Numbered from the stretch's first letter, positions 6,885 to 15,632 are shown. The stretch: DNA of 64,000 nt from Sandarakinorhabdus glacialis (GCF_014643455.1 NZ_BMJM01000004.1:1-64000); one strand, 5' to 3'. Translations and numbers: made by a program. The notes: generated by a model from the letters alone, not told the origin.

Positions 6885-7299
6885 CGCTTCACCTTCCTTC
6901 TTAGTTCAGCCCTTTTGGTGAGATCGTTGTTCAGGACAGAAGGGATCAAGCCCCGCTAAAAATAGCCGGGCGATCCCACTGTCCTGTCCGCGTACTTTCT
7001 GCCCTTTCGGAGCCGACCGCCGCACTAGGACCTCTATGCGACCCGACACGGTCCACAGAGACGCCATCTTCTTAACGATCGCAATGTCGGCGACCGGAGA
7101 CCTGAGGGCATATGGCTTTAAGGTGCCCCTCGGGTGATTGGCCTCAGCCCATAGTACCCGTGCTGCAACGCTGCGCTACCGTTGAAGAAATCCCGACCAC
7201 AGCGTTGGATGCGATTGCTCAATCTCGCGCTCGCAAGGCGCGGGATGATCGTCAGTATGCGTCGATGCGCGGCCTCCTTCGTTCAAAGGTCTTCACAGG
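6885..7299. other. Non-coding stretch of the integrative element
   Basis: No supported gene. It contains the long inverted repeat at 6933-6985 and should hold the promoter of the 6213-6884 gene. A plus-strand frame covering 7112-7399 is only the shadow of the AlpA gene. Confidence 0.55.
6933..6985. repeat. 53-bp segmented inverted repeat
   Basis: Three paired segments close on one centre: AGGACA with TGTCCT, GGGATC with GATCCC, and GCCCCGCTA with TAGCCGGGC (one mismatch), leaving a loop of a few A/T bases. It lies upstream of the 6213-6884 gene. It could be a regulator or replication-protein site, or an RNA hairpin in the leader. Confidence 0.65.
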
Positions 7300-7488
7300 T
7301 CAGTCGGTACCATTTTCGATGAGGCGGCGGATGTCGGCGCTACGCCAGACGGTAATCCCGGGGCCGAGCTTGATTGCGGCAGGGAAGCGGCCTGCCTGAA
7401 CTCCTGCCCACCAAGTCGATTTCCCGACAGGGATCAGCGCGAGAACATCAGTGATACGCAAGAGGCAATCGCCGGGGGGCATCAGCAC
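7300..7488 (-). CDS. AlpA-family transcriptional regulator
   Basis: The 62-residue protein has the AlpA/MerR-like winged helix-turn-helix: LLRITDVLALIPVGKSTWWAGVQAGRFPAAIKLG followed by VWRSADIRRLIENG (given in parts). AlpA proteins in phages and integrative elements control excision or integrase genes. Here it sits in the same orientation as, and downstream of, the integrase, 67 bases past the 7556-8191 gene. It is complete and of normal length. Confidence 0.85.
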   Translation of the reverse strand: MLMPPGDCLLRITDVLALIPVGKSTWWAGVQAGRFPAAIKLGPGITVWRSADIRRLIENGTD

Positions 7489-7555
7489 GGTCCTGATCGA
7501 GCCACGACAGTCCGTGGCGATCGATCAGCTAACGGGCATTTCTTGACGGGAAGCC

Positions 7556-8191
7556 CTACCCTTCCGCAGAATCTTGGACCTGATAGCGGGTAGCGAGGAA
7601 GCTGACGGCAAATTCTTTTGCGGCTTTTGCAGCAAGGTCTGGAGTCAATTTTTCAGGCAACTCGTTGAGGTGATATGCGCATATCTGGCCCACCTCTGGA
7701 TTGTCGCCATGTTTGCCGGCCTGTGATCGCCATCGAGTCACGGTTGTCTGGGTGACCCGCTTATTAGGTAAACCTTCGACGCCGAGGTCGCTCACGAGCT
7801 TTGCAGCCGCGTTGTCCGCTTTGCCAGGTTTCAGCCCACCACGATGAAGGATTTTAGAGGCAAGCACTGCCGACACTTGTTCCACCAGCCGTGCCGGTGA
7901 CGTCTTAGGTCGCGTTTGCACAGCTGCCGTTGCAAGCAGTGGATGCGGCGATCCGCCCGCCTGTGCGGCGATCGCTTGGCTAAGGGCGTTGTGGGGCGCC
8001 TGCATTGGCAACGTGACCGGTAGCAGCCGCAACAGATCAAGCACGGTATCTAAATACTCATGCAGGGACCACAGGCGGTCATGCTGCGTTCTCGCTGCAC
8101 TGAAGGTCGCGGCCGCATCTGAGAGGTTTGCGATCAGTTTGGCCTGGTTCGTGGAGCCCGGTTCACCGTCATCGCAAGTGAAATCGGTCAT
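7556..8191 (-). CDS. Hypothetical protein between integrase and AlpA gene
   Basis: A 211-residue protein I do not recognise. It looks soluble, without signal peptide or membrane segment. The C-terminal half has KRVTQTTVTRWRSQAGKHG, which resembles a helix-turn-helix, followed by ELPEKLTPDLAAKAAKEFA. It starts 6 bases after the integrase stop and so is probably co-transcribed with it, which suggests a role in the element's maintenance or control. This is an inference from position. Confidence 0.65.
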   Translation of the reverse strand: MTDFTCDDGEPGSTNQAKLIANLSDAAATFSAARTQHDRLWSLHEYLDTVLDLLRLLPVTLPMQAPHNALSQAIAAQAGGSPHPLLATAAVQTRPKTSPARLVEQVSAVLASKILHRGGLKPGKADNAAAKLVSDLGVEGLPNKRVTQTTVTRWRSQAGKHGDNPEVGQICAYHLNELPEKLTPDLAAKAAKEFAVSFLATRYQVQDSAEG

Positions 8192-8197
8192 CCTCCG

Positions 8198-9445
8198 CTA
8201 GCGCCTTTTGCCCATAACGAGATAATCAGGAGCTATCGCCCCTTCGAGCACGATGTCAGCCCAGGTCGATGCAATCTCGCGTCGCCGGGGCATGTATTTT
8301 GCGCGATTGTAAGCCCGTTCGACGTCGTTCTCGGGAACATGCGCCAGCATGAGATTGATAATCGCCCGATCTGCGTTGCGGTCTTCGCGCTCGGCTTGCT
8401 CATTCATGATTGTGGAAAACGTTGAGCGCCATCCGTGAGGAACATGCCGACCCTTGTAGCCAGCTCGGGTTATTAGGCTGCCAATAGCTCCGCCGCTCAT
8501 CGGTTGATGGAGAAAGCGCGCATTTGGAAACACCATCGGCCCGCGGCCGGTAAGCGGCTTGATTGCTCTGATAAGCGCGACGGCCTGTGGAGCGAGGGGA
8601 ACCACATGTTCCTGCTTGGAAATTTTGGTGCCCTTCATGCGGTCCTTGGGCACACGCCATATTGGCTCGGCGCTGTCCAAGTTCTCAAACTCGCCCCACT
8701 TGGCGCCATAGATCGCTTCACATCTGACGCCCGTTAGAGCAAGCAATCTGTGCGCGACACGCGTAACCGGGTGGGCAGGGATTGCTTCGACAGTTTGAAG
8801 CAAAGTCCGTGCAGCAGCCAGATATACGATGGCCGGAAATCGGCCCTTTACGATGGGGGCCAGCGCTCCGCGAACGACCGCGGCCGGATCAGTTTCGCAA
8901 ACCCCAGTGGCAATTCCATGGACGAACACGGCAGACATCCGCTGCCTCACCCTGTGTGCCGTTTCGTTCGCGCCGCGTTCTGCGATCGAACGGACCACTA
9001 GTAGCACCGTCGGTACCGAGATCTGAGCTATTGGCTTATCGCCAAGCGAAGGAAAGACATCACGTCGAAGGCTATGAATCACATCGTCTGCATGCTGCGT
9101 CGACCATTTGCTTTCGTGCAGAGCGTGCCATTCAACGGCAACACGCTCGAAGCTGTTGAGGGCCTCATTGGCAGCGTCGGCAGCTTTGTCTTTCTTAAGC
9201 GCACCCGGGTCGCGTCCTTCGCGAAGTGTCTTGCGAGCCGCATCTCGGGCATCTCGTGCCTCGGTCAAGCTAACCTCGGGGTAGGGGCCGAATACGATGC
9301 GCCGCTCTTTGCCTCCGAAGCGGTATTTGTAGCGCCATGACTTGAACCCGGTAGGCGTCACGAACAGCAAAAGGCCGCCAGAATCACCGAGCTTGTACGG
9401 CTTGTCCGCAGGCTTTGCTTTGCGCACTTGCAGATCTGTCAGCAT
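8198..9445 (-). CDS. int: Tyrosine-recombinase integrase (P4/DUF4102 type)
   Basis: The 415-residue protein has the N-terminal arm-binding domain of P4-type integrases (MLTDLQVRKAKPADKPYKL, then GDSGGLLLFV and YRFGGKERRIVFGPYPEVSL), a central core-binding domain and a catalytic domain with Arg241 (LTGVRCEA), His337 and Arg340 (HGWRSTF), His369 and the nucleophile Tyr379 (AYNRAKY). The start at 9445 is chosen because the arm domain begins there; the frame is open 20 codons further up. It lies about 155 bases from the 3' end of a tRNA-Ser gene, as is usual for integrases that use a tRNA 3' end as attachment site. It looks intact. Confidence 0.92.
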   Translation of the reverse strand: MLTDLQVRKAKPADKPYKLGDSGGLLLFVTPTGFKSWRYKYRFGGKERRIVFGPYPEVSLTEARDARDAARKTLREGRDPGALKKDKAADAANEALNSFERVAVEWHALHESKWSTQHADDVIHSLRRDVFPSLGDKPIAQISVPTVLLVVRSIAERGANETAHRVRQRMSAVFVHGIATGVCETDPAAVVRGALAPIVKGRFPAIVYLAAARTLLQTVEAIPAHPVTRVAHRLLALTGVRCEAIYGAKWGEFENLDSAEPIWRVPKDRMKGTKISKQEHVVPLAPQAVALIRAIKPLTGRGPMVFPNARFLHQPMSGGAIGSLITRAGYKGRHVPHGWRSTFSTIMNEQAEREDRNADRAIINLMLAHVPENDVERAYNRAKYMPRRREIASTWADIVLEGAIAPDYLVMGKRR

Positions 9446-9600
9446 GGTGCCCCCATCCTGGCGCTGCGATGCCCCAAAAGTGCCCCCACATTGGGTGGAC
9501 TTCACGGGAGGTGGCTGGACGCCGTTGGACAGATATAGCGCTCTTTATACCGCAAATACAAAGATTTTAAGACTGCCTTGGACTGGTCTGGATAGCCATG

Positions 9601-9690
9601 TGGAGGAGAGGGTGGGATTCGAACCCACGGTACCATCGCTGGCACAACGGTTTTCGAGACCGTCCCGATCGACCACTCTGGCACCTCTCC
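9601..9690 (-). tRNA. tRNA-Ser (anticodon CGA)
   Basis: The acceptor arms GGAGAGG and CCTCTCC pair fully, the anticodon stem ACGGT/ACCGT encloses the loop CTCGAAA with anticodon CGA, a long variable arm is present (class II, as for Ser), the T arm GTGGG/CCCAC encloses TTCGAAT, and CCA is encoded (9601-9603). Two oddities are an A-C mismatch in the D stem (position 12-23) and U instead of the usual G at discriminator position 73. It serves as the likely integration site of the neighbouring element. Confidence 0.9.
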
Positions 9691-9871
9691 TCAGAAGGCT
9701 GTCGCGCGCGAACGCGCTTGGTCGAAGCTGGGGCCTATAGCCGAGCAACCGGGGCCTTGCCAACCCTTCTCGTGAAGGGCCCTGCGCAATTGCGGGCTTC
9801 ACGAAACCGCAACCGTACCTATATGTTGAAGGCAGGTGACTGCATGTGTTGCGTCAACAAAGGGTTTGCAC

Positions 9872-10252
9872 ATGATCGAGCGGATGAAAGGCTGGACTCC
9901 GAACGCTGAACTGGCGGGAACCGAGGCCGCGACTCCTGCCACTTTCACCATTGGTGACGTGGTGCGCCACCGGCTGTTTCCGTTCCGCGGAGTCATCTTC
10001 GATGTCGATCCGGTATTCAACAACACCGACGAATGGTGGAACGCCATCCCCGAAGGCGTGCGCCCGCGCAAGGACCAGCCCTTCTACCACCTGCTCGCCG
10101 AAAACGATGAGTCGGCCTATGTCGCCTATGTCAGCCAGCAAAATCTCGTCGGCGATGCGGATGGCGACCCGGTTCTCCACCCCGCCGTCCAGCAGATGTT
10201 CACCGGTTTCGAGGACGGCCGCTATCGCTTGCGTCCCGAGATCCGCAACTAG
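9872..10252 (+). CDS. hspQ: Heat shock protein HspQ (YccV-like)
   Basis: The 126-residue protein contains the hemimethylated-DNA-binding/HspQ domain: FTIGDVVRHRLFPFRGVIFDVDP, NNTDEWW and the block QPFYHLLAENDESAYVAYVSQQNL (parts). HspQ is known in E. coli as a heat-inducible small protein and specificity enhancer of Lon. I start at the ATG at 9872 (MIERMKGW), which begins close to the domain; an in-frame start at 9836 would add an unlikely cysteine-containing leader. It stands alone, upstream of and convergent with dcd. No sigma-32 promoter could be fixed. Confidence 0.88.
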   Translation: MIERMKGWTPNAELAGTEAATPATFTIGDVVRHRLFPFRGVIFDVDPVFNNTDEWWNAIPEGVRPRKDQPFYHLLAENDESAYVAYVSQQNLVGDADGDPVLHPAVQQMFTGFEDGRYRLRPEIRN

Positions 10253-10263
10253 ATCTTTGGCCC

Positions 10264-10818
10264 CTAGATCTTCGGCAGTGTCACACCGCGCTGGCCCATA
10301 TACTTGCCGGCGCGGTCGGCATAGCTGACTTCGCAGGGCTCGTTGCCCTTGAGGAACAGGAACTGGCAGGCGCCTTCATTGGCATAGACCTTGGCGGGCA
10401 GCGGCGTCGTGTTGCTGAACTCCAAGGTCACATGCCCCTCCCAGCCGGGCTCGAGCGGCGTCACATTGACGATGATACCGCACCGCGCATAGGTCGACTT
10501 GCCCAAGCAGATGACCAGCACATCGCGCGGGATGCGGAAATATTCGACCGTCCGCGCCAGCGCAAAGCTGTTCGGCGGGATGATGCAGCAATCGGTCTTG
10601 CGATCGACGAAGCTGCCGGGATGAAAATCCTTGGGGTCGACCGTCACCGAATCCACATTGGTGAAGATCTTGAATTCGTCGGACACGCGCGCATCATAGC
10701 CGTACGACGACAGCCCATAGGAAATGACGCCCTCGCGGGTCTGCCGATCGACGAACGGCTCGATCATGCCGGTCGCCAGCGCCTGCTCGCGAATCCATCG
10801 GTCGGACAATACGGACAT
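10264..10818 (-). CDS. dcd: dCTP deaminase
   Basis: The 184-residue protein matches Dcd in full length. Key blocks are [12 protein letters not shown] near residue 40, [30 protein letters not shown] and [13 protein letters not shown], which holds the catalytic glutamate. The enzyme turns dCTP into dUTP, feeding thymidylate synthesis. ATG at 10818 is the natural start and lies two bases after the stop of the UPF0262 gene, so the two are co-transcribed. Confidence 0.95.
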   Translation of the reverse strand: MSVLSDRWIREQALATGMIEPFVDRQTREGVISYGLSSYGYDARVSDEFKIFTNVDSVTVDPKDFHPGSFVDRKTDCCIIPPNSFALARTVEYFRIPRDVLVICLGKSTYARCGIIVNVTPLEPGWEGHVTLEFSNTTPLPAKVYANEGACQFLFLKGNEPCEVSYADRAGKYMGQRGVTLPKI

Positions 10819-10820
10819 TC

Positions 10821-11306
10821 TTACCCTCTGATGTGAAGCACGCAGATCAGCGTAAACAGCCGCCGCGCCGTGTCGAAGTCGACCGTCACCTTCGTCGCCA
10901 GCCGGTCCTGCAAGACCTCGGCGGCATCGTTGTGGATCGCCCGGCGCGCCATGTCGATGGTCTCGATCTGTTGCGGCGAAGCTTGACGGATGGCCTGATA
11001 ATAACTGTCGCAGATGGCGAAATAATCGCGCACCGTCCGCCGAAACGGCGCCAGCGGCAGGATGAAGCTTTCCAGCGCGTGATCGTCCTGCGCGTTGATG
11101 CCGACGGTCAGCCGGCCCTCCTCCACACCCAGCATGACCTTGTAGGGGCCATGATAGCCATGCTCGGCAGCGGTCAGCGGCTGGAACGAATTGCCCTCGA
11201 GCAGGTCGAATATGGCGACGCGGCGCTCCTGCTCGATATCGGCGTTGCGCCATAATATCGTGCGTTCATCGAGTTTTATGTCGGCAATGCGATAGTCCGA
11301 CGTCAT
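10821..11306 (-). CDS. UPF0262 family protein
   Basis: The 161-residue protein shows the UPF0262 signature in [20 protein letters not shown], the block [18 protein letters not shown] and [17 protein letters not shown]. The family is common in alphaproteobacteria and lacks an assigned function. Its ATG overlaps the stop of the serine hydrolase gene by four bases (ATGA) and its own stop is two bases from the dcd start, which points to an operon of serine hydrolase, UPF0262 protein and dCTP deaminase. Confidence 0.9.
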   Translation of the reverse strand: MTSDYRIADIKLDERTILWRNADIEQERRVAIFDLLEGNSFQPLTAAEHGYHGPYKVMLGVEEGRLTVGINAQDDHALESFILPLAPFRRTVRDYFAICDSYYQAIRQASPQQIETIDMARRAIHNDAAEVLQDRLATKVTVDFDTARRLFTLICVLHIRG

Positions 11307-12364
11307 GGAGTCGCCGGAAAACTGTTGACCAGCCGGCCGAGCGCCGTCCGCACCGGCTGCAGATCGCCGTCCTGCGTCTTGCCGAGCCGCACGACGACCA
11401 GGCCTTTCGACGGCACGATGATGACATACTGCCCGAGGTGCCCGATGGCGGCATAGGCATCCGCCGGGCCCTGTTCGGCGAACAAGGCTGTTTCCCCACC
11501 GGCAGCCCTGGCGCGATTGAGCCAGAAATGCCCGCCATAGCCCGGATTGGTCGGCGCTGGCGTGCGCACGAAGCGGACCCAGTCGGGCGACACCACCTGC
11601 CGCCCGGCCACCACACCATTGCCCCGGTACAGTTCGCCGAAATTGGCCCAGTCGCGCGCCGTCGCATGGCACAACGAGCCGCCGAGCAACGTGCCGCGTG
11701 GATCGAATTCACACAGCAGCGACGGCATGCCGGCGGGGCCCGCCAGGCGCTGCATGATGAAGCGCCGCATCGCCGCGCGCCGCGCCATGGGCTTTGCACC
11801 CGGCGCGACAGTGCGACCAACGATATCGGCGAGGATATGCGTCGTCAGGGTCGAATATTCGAATGCAGTACCCGGCTTCGATTCCAGCCGCGCCGACACC
11901 GCAAACTCGGCAATATCGCCGCTCTTATCCGAAAACAGCCCGCGATTGGTGTCGGCAGCCTCGGGCGGGTCAGCCTCGACGTGCTTCAATCCCGACGACA
12001 TGTTGAGCAACTGGCGCAGCGTAATCGCCCCGCGCGGATCGCCGGGATCGGTGCGCCACTCGGGCACCGGCGCCGGCGCATCAAGCGCCAGCTTGCCGTC
12101 GGCGACCAGTTCGCCGACTAGCGTCGCGGTGATCGATTTCGCCATCGACCAGGAGATCAGCCGGTTGCCGGGGCCAAAGCCGGGTGCATAGCGCTCATAC
12201 ACGCGCTTGCCGTCCTTCATGACGATCAGCGCCCGCGTCTCCGCCAGCCCTGGTGCCGTAAAAAAAGCATCTGCCGCAGCCGTCGTAGCCGGTTGCGCAG
12301 CCCCCGGGGTCGCCAGCCCAAGCGTCAGCGCCAGCACAAACAGGCTTGATTGCAACGTCGGCAT
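11303..12364 (-). CDS. Serine hydrolase, class C beta-lactamase-like
   Basis: A 353-residue exported protein with signal peptide (SSLFVLALTLGLATPGAAQ) and the penicilloyl-serine transferase fold. The SxxK motif is S73-M-A-K76 in SWSMAKSITATLVGEL, and the tyrosine motif is likely FEYSTL. Such proteins hydrolyse esters or peptides in the periplasm; a beta-lactamase role cannot be inferred. I use the ATG at 12364 (MPTLQSS); another in-frame ATG lies six codons upstream. It is the first gene of an apparent three-gene operon with the UPF0262 gene and dcd. Confidence 0.85.
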   Translation of the reverse strand: MPTLQSSLFVLALTLGLATPGAAQPATTAAADAFFTAPGLAETRALIVMKDGKRVYERYAPGFGPGNRLISWSMAKSITATLVGELVADGKLALDAPAPVPEWRTDPGDPRGAITLRQLLNMSSGLKHVEADPPEAADTNRGLFSDKSGDIAEFAVSARLESKPGTAFEYSTLTTHILADIVGRTVAPGAKPMARRAAMRRFIMQRLAGPAGMPSLLCEFDPRGTLLGGSLCHATARDWANFGELYRGNGVVAGRQVVSPDWVRFVRTPAPTNPGYGGHFWLNRARAAGGETALFAEQGPADAYAAIGHLGQYVIIVPSKGLVVVRLGKTQDGDLQPVRTALGRLVNSFPATP

Positions 12365-12408
12365 GGCGTCTCGTTCGATCACACCGCGACGTTAGAAGGC
12401 GCAGCCGC

Positions 12409-12804
12409 ATGAACGCAAGCACGGGTGTCGACGGTAACGACCGAGATGCGCGCGCATCCGCCCCCGCCCCCGGCAAGCCCCGCCCGCAACTGTGGCGCCG
12501 CTGGTGGTTCTGGTTGCCGCTGCTGCTCTGCCTGCTGGCCGGCGGCTGGTTCGGGCTCAAGTTCAGCAGCACCGGTCAGCGCGCCGATCTTGCCGCCGGC
12601 TATATCGCCCATGTCGTCTGTTCGTGCCGCTATGTCGGCAACCGCGACATGGCCTCGTGCAAGACCGATTTCGAACCCGGCACCGAGATCGTCCGTGTCG
12701 AGGACGACACCGCGAAACGGCGGATCACCGCCAGCGTACCGTTGTTGTCCCGGCGGACCGCAGCGTACGACCCCGAATATGGCTGCGCCCTCGACCTGCC
12801 CTAA
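12409..12804 (+). CDS. Hypothetical single-pass membrane protein
   Basis: The 131-residue protein has a proline-rich cytoplasmic N-terminus, one strong membrane helix (RRWWFWLPLLLCLLAGGWFGL, residues about 30-50) and a periplasmic domain with four cysteines (VVCSCRYVGNRDMASC and GCALDLP). The cysteine spacing suggests disulfides or a metal site. I do not recognise the family. Its stop codon overlaps that of corA tail to tail. It is divergent from the serine hydrolase, with which it shares a promoter region of about 45 bases. Confidence 0.7.
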   Translation: MNASTGVDGNDRDARASAPAPGKPRPQLWRRWWFWLPLLLCLLAGGWFGLKFSSTGQRADLAAGYIAHVVCSCRYVGNRDMASCKTDFEPGTEIVRVEDDTAKRRITASVPLLSRRTAAYDPEYGCALDLP

Positions 12805-13778
12805 AGCCATCCGCGCCAACGGAAAAACACATAGGGCAGGATGCTCGAGAGTATGATCAACCCGATCGCGAACGGATAGCCGAGCGCCCATTTCAGTTCG
12901 GGCATGAAGTCGAAATTCATCCCGTAGATGCCGGCAATCAGCGTCGGCGGCATGAACACGATGGCGCTGACCGAAAAGATCTTGAGCACCGCATTCTGCT
13001 CGATCGAAATCAGCCCCAGCGCCGCATCGAGCAGGAACGTCAGATTGTTGCCGAGAAAACTGATCTGGTCGGTCAGCGATGCCAGATCGCGCACCAGCGT
13101 CTTGATGTGCGGCCCCAGATTGTCCGACTTCGGCGCCGAGAACGCCAGGTAGCCCAGCGCCCGCGACAGGCTGACGGCGGAATCCCGCGCCTTCGACAGG
13201 CCGTCCTGCGCCGTGCCCAGCCGTCCCAGGATCGATTGCAGCGCCAGCGTCGACATCCGCTGCTCGCCGCTCGGCCGGGCCCGCCGGAAGGCCTGCCGCG
13301 AAACGGCGTCGACCTCCTTGCCGATATGCTCGATACCATCGGCCAGCCGGTCGACGATCACATCAAGCAGGTGGATCAACGCCATCGACGCACTCTCGCA
13401 CAGCACCGGACTGCGTTCGAGCTGCCCGGCAAAGCGATCGAACGACAGGATCTTGGCATAACGCACGGTGATCAGGTGGACCGGCGTCAGGATAAAACTG
13501 ACCGCATTAGTCTCGGCATCCTGCTGGAAAATGCCCGTCGCGACCGTCGCGGTCATGTAGGTGGCACCATTCTCGGTGTACAACCGGCTCGAACTCTCGA
13601 TCTCGGCCATTTCCTCGCGCGTCGGCACTTCGATGCCGGTGATGCTCTCGACGAACAGCTCCTCCTCGCGGGTCGGATCGCACATGTCGATCCACACCGT
13701 ATCGGCGGGCAGCGCGCTCGGCATCTGCGAATCTTCGGTCAGTATCGTGCGTCCGCTCGGTGTAAAGACACGCAGCAT
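12801..13778 (-). CDS. corA: Magnesium/cobalt transporter CorA
   Basis: A 325-residue protein with a long cytoplasmic alpha/beta and helical region and two C-terminal membrane helices. The family signature YGMNFDFMPEL follows the first helix (VFMPPTLIAGI), and the protein ends with a positively charged tail (FFRWRGWL). CorA forms pentameric channels for Mg2+. I start at ATG 13778 (MLRVFTPSG); the 23 codons upstream do not look like CorA. It converges with the 12409-12804 gene; the two stop codons overlap. Confidence 0.92.
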   Translation of the reverse strand: MLRVFTPSGRTILTEDSQMPSALPADTVWIDMCDPTREEELFVESITGIEVPTREEMAEIESSSRLYTENGATYMTATVATGIFQQDAETNAVSFILTPVHLITVRYAKILSFDRFAGQLERSPVLCESASMALIHLLDVIVDRLADGIEHIGKEVDAVSRQAFRRARPSGEQRMSTLALQSILGRLGTAQDGLSKARDSAVSLSRALGYLAFSAPKSDNLGPHIKTLVRDLASLTDQISFLGNNLTFLLDAALGLISIEQNAVLKIFSVSAIVFMPPTLIAGIYGMNFDFMPELKWALGYPFAIGLIILSSILPYVFFRWRGWL

Positions 13779-13913
13779 CGGGTCGTGGCTCCCTGTTGGT
13801 CGCCACAGCCATACCGCGTGCTGCGGCCAAACGGAAAGCCGCCGCAAACTTGTAACCTTTTACCGCCAGCCCACGTATTAAGACCGTATCCGGATTTCAG
13901 GGCGACAGGCGCG

Positions 13914-14786
13914 ATGGCGGTTTCAGACATGATCGCGCCGGCATCGGGACCAGCAGCAGGCGCTACGCCCTACCTGTTCCATCGCCACGCTCTCGTCGTC
14001 CGCATCACCCACTGGATCAACGCCCTCGCCATCGTCTTCCTGATCCTGACCGGGCTCAGCATCTTCAACGCCCACCCGTCGCTCTACTGGGGCAAGCAAG
14101 GCTCCGACATCGACGCCGGCACGCGCTGGCTACAGATCGGCTCGGCGACCGCCGTCGGCGCTCCCTACGGCTATCTCCGCATCGGCGCGCTCGAGATCGA
14201 GACCACCGGCCTCCTCGGTCGCTCCGCCGCCGCTAACGGCCAGCAACAAGCCATCGGCTACCCGTCCTGGGCGACCTTCCCCAGCTATCGCGACCTCGGC
14301 ACCGCCCGCAACTTCCACTTCTTCTTCGCCTGGCTGCTGATCGCCAACGGCCTCGTCTATCTCGCCTATGCCCTCGCCAACGGCCATCTGCGCACCAACA
14401 TAATGCCCCGGCTGCGGGAGTTGCGCTGGTCCAACATCGCCCATGATGTCGCCCAGCACGCGCGGCTGAAGTTCCCCCGCGGCGAGGACGCGGGGCGCTA
14501 CCACATCCTCCAGAAACTCGCCTATGCCGGCTTCATTCTCGGCCTCATGCCGCTCGTCATCCTCACCGGTCTCGGCATGTCGCCCGGCATCAACGCCGCC
14601 TGGCCCTGGCTCCTCGACATTTTCGGCGGCCGCCAGTCGGCACGCTCGCTGCACTGGATCGCGATGAACCTCATCACCCTGTTCATCATCGTCCACCTGC
14701 TGATGGTCGTCCTCGCCGGCCCGTTCAACGAGATCCGCTCGATGATAACCGGCAAGTTCCGCATCGATCCGGAGCCGCGGCCATGA
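13914..14786 (+). CDS. Cytochrome b561-type membrane protein
   Basis: A 290-residue membrane protein with about four to five helices and histidines placed for heme b ligation: HRHALVVRITHWINALAIVFL near the N-terminus, NFHFFFAWLL in the middle and SLHWIAMNLITLFIIVHLLMVV at the end. It overlaps the next gene by four bases (ATGA), and that gene encodes a molybdopterin enzyme. Such cytochromes b carry electrons between the quinone pool and a periplasmic molybdoenzyme, so this is probably the membrane anchor and electron carrier of the pair. The start at 13914 fits the first conserved histidines; the frame is open far upstream, but only as antisense of corA. Confidence 0.87.
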   Translation: MAVSDMIAPASGPAAGATPYLFHRHALVVRITHWINALAIVFLILTGLSIFNAHPSLYWGKQGSDIDAGTRWLQIGSATAVGAPYGYLRIGALEIETTGLLGRSAAANGQQQAIGYPSWATFPSYRDLGTARNFHFFFAWLLIANGLVYLAYALANGHLRTNIMPRLRELRWSNIAHDVAQHARLKFPRGEDAGRYHILQKLAYAGFILGLMPLVILTGLGMSPGINAAWPWLLDIFGGRQSARSLHWIAMNLITLFIIVHLLMVVLAGPFNEIRSMITGKFRIDPEPRP

Positions 14787-15547
14787 CCCTGTCGCGGCGC
14801 GGTCTTTTCGGTTTCGGCGGCGCCGCCGCAGGTGGCCTGCTGCTGTCGGGCTGCGACTCGTTGGCCAGCAACGCCAAGCTGAAAGCCATCGTCCAGTCCG
14901 CCGAGGGTGCCTCCGAGCGCTGGCAGCGCCTGATCGGCCGCGACGCCCTCGCGCCCGAATTCTCCACCGCCGACATCTCCGCCGATTTTAAGGTCAACGG
15001 CACCCGCGAGCCCAGCGGCGCCGCCTACCAGGCACACAAGGCAGTTAATTTCGCCGACTGGAGACTCGCCGTCACCGGGCTGGTCAATAATCCGCTCAGC
15101 CTGAGCCTCGCCGACCTGCGCCGGCTACCTTCGCGCACCCAGGTCACCCGCCACGACTGCGTCGAAGGCTGGAGCGCCATCGGCCAATGGACCGGGCCGC
15201 AGCTCGGCCTGATCCTGAGGGCCGCCGGCCTGAAAACCAATGCCCGATACGTCGTCTTCCGCTGCGCCGACACCTATGGCAGCGGGCCATCAGCGTCCGA
15301 CTATTACGAAAGCGTCGACCTCATCGACGCCTTCCACCCGCAGACCATCCTCGCCCACACCATGAACGGCGCGCCGCTCGATGTCGGCCACGGCGCGCCC
15401 ATACGCGCCCGCGTCGAACGTCAGCTCGGCTACAAGCACGCCAAATACGTCACCGGCCTCGATGTCGTCGCTTCGCTGGCCGGCCATGGCCGCGGCAAGG
15501 GCGGCTATTGGGAAGACCGCGGTTACGAATGGTACGCCGGAATCTAG
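14783..15547 (+). CDS. Molybdopterin-dependent oxidoreductase, Tat lipoprotein
   Basis: The 254-residue protein has the sulfite-oxidase-type molybdopterin domain with the metal-binding cysteine in RHDCVEGWSAIGQWTG and the conserved later block PIRARVERQLGYKHAKYV. The N-terminus carries both a twin-arginine motif (SRRGLFGFG) and a lipobox (LLLSGC, Cys at about 23), so it is probably exported folded by Tat and then lipidated. The substrate is unknown. The family includes MsrP-like protein-methionine-sulfoxide reductases, but the partner here is a cytochrome b561 type protein and not MsrQ. It is translationally coupled to that gene. Confidence 0.87.
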   Translation: MTLSRRGLFGFGGAAAGGLLLSGCDSLASNAKLKAIVQSAEGASERWQRLIGRDALAPEFSTADISADFKVNGTREPSGAAYQAHKAVNFADWRLAVTGLVNNPLSLSLADLRRLPSRTQVTRHDCVEGWSAIGQWTGPQLGLILRAAGLKTNARYVVFRCADTYGSGPSASDYYESVDLIDAFHPQTILAHTMNGAPLDVGHGAPIRARVERQLGYKHAKYVTGLDVVASLAGHGRGKGGYWEDRGYEWYAGI

Positions 15548-15632
15548 GAATTCCGGCAAAACCTGCCTCAACTGCCAGAGATTTTCCCGGGCATGACGCT
15601 ATGGTGATACCTTTCCGTCAGGAGCTCCTGGA

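Larger units (their letters stand above)
6071..9603. mobile_element. Right end of an integrative element at tRNA-Ser
   Basis: The set integrase, unknown gene, AlpA regulator and two island-type genes runs away from the 3' end of tRNA-Ser(CGA), the classic layout of an integrative element. I could not find the second attachment site (a copy of the tRNA 3' end) in the window, so the left boundary is unknown. The IS cluster at 1-6071 may lie inside the same element. Confidence 0.5.

Noticed and set aside
1-9600. Second attachment site of the integrative element
   Set aside because: I looked for a copy of the tRNA-Ser 3' end (TTCGAATCCCAC and neighbours) to the left of the integrase and found none, so no left boundary is claimed.
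12492-13913. Long plus-strand reading frame in front of the cytochrome b gene
   Set aside because: It runs through the antisense of corA, is rich in Arg, Gln and His as high-GC shadow frames are, and matches no family; only the part from 13914 is a real gene.
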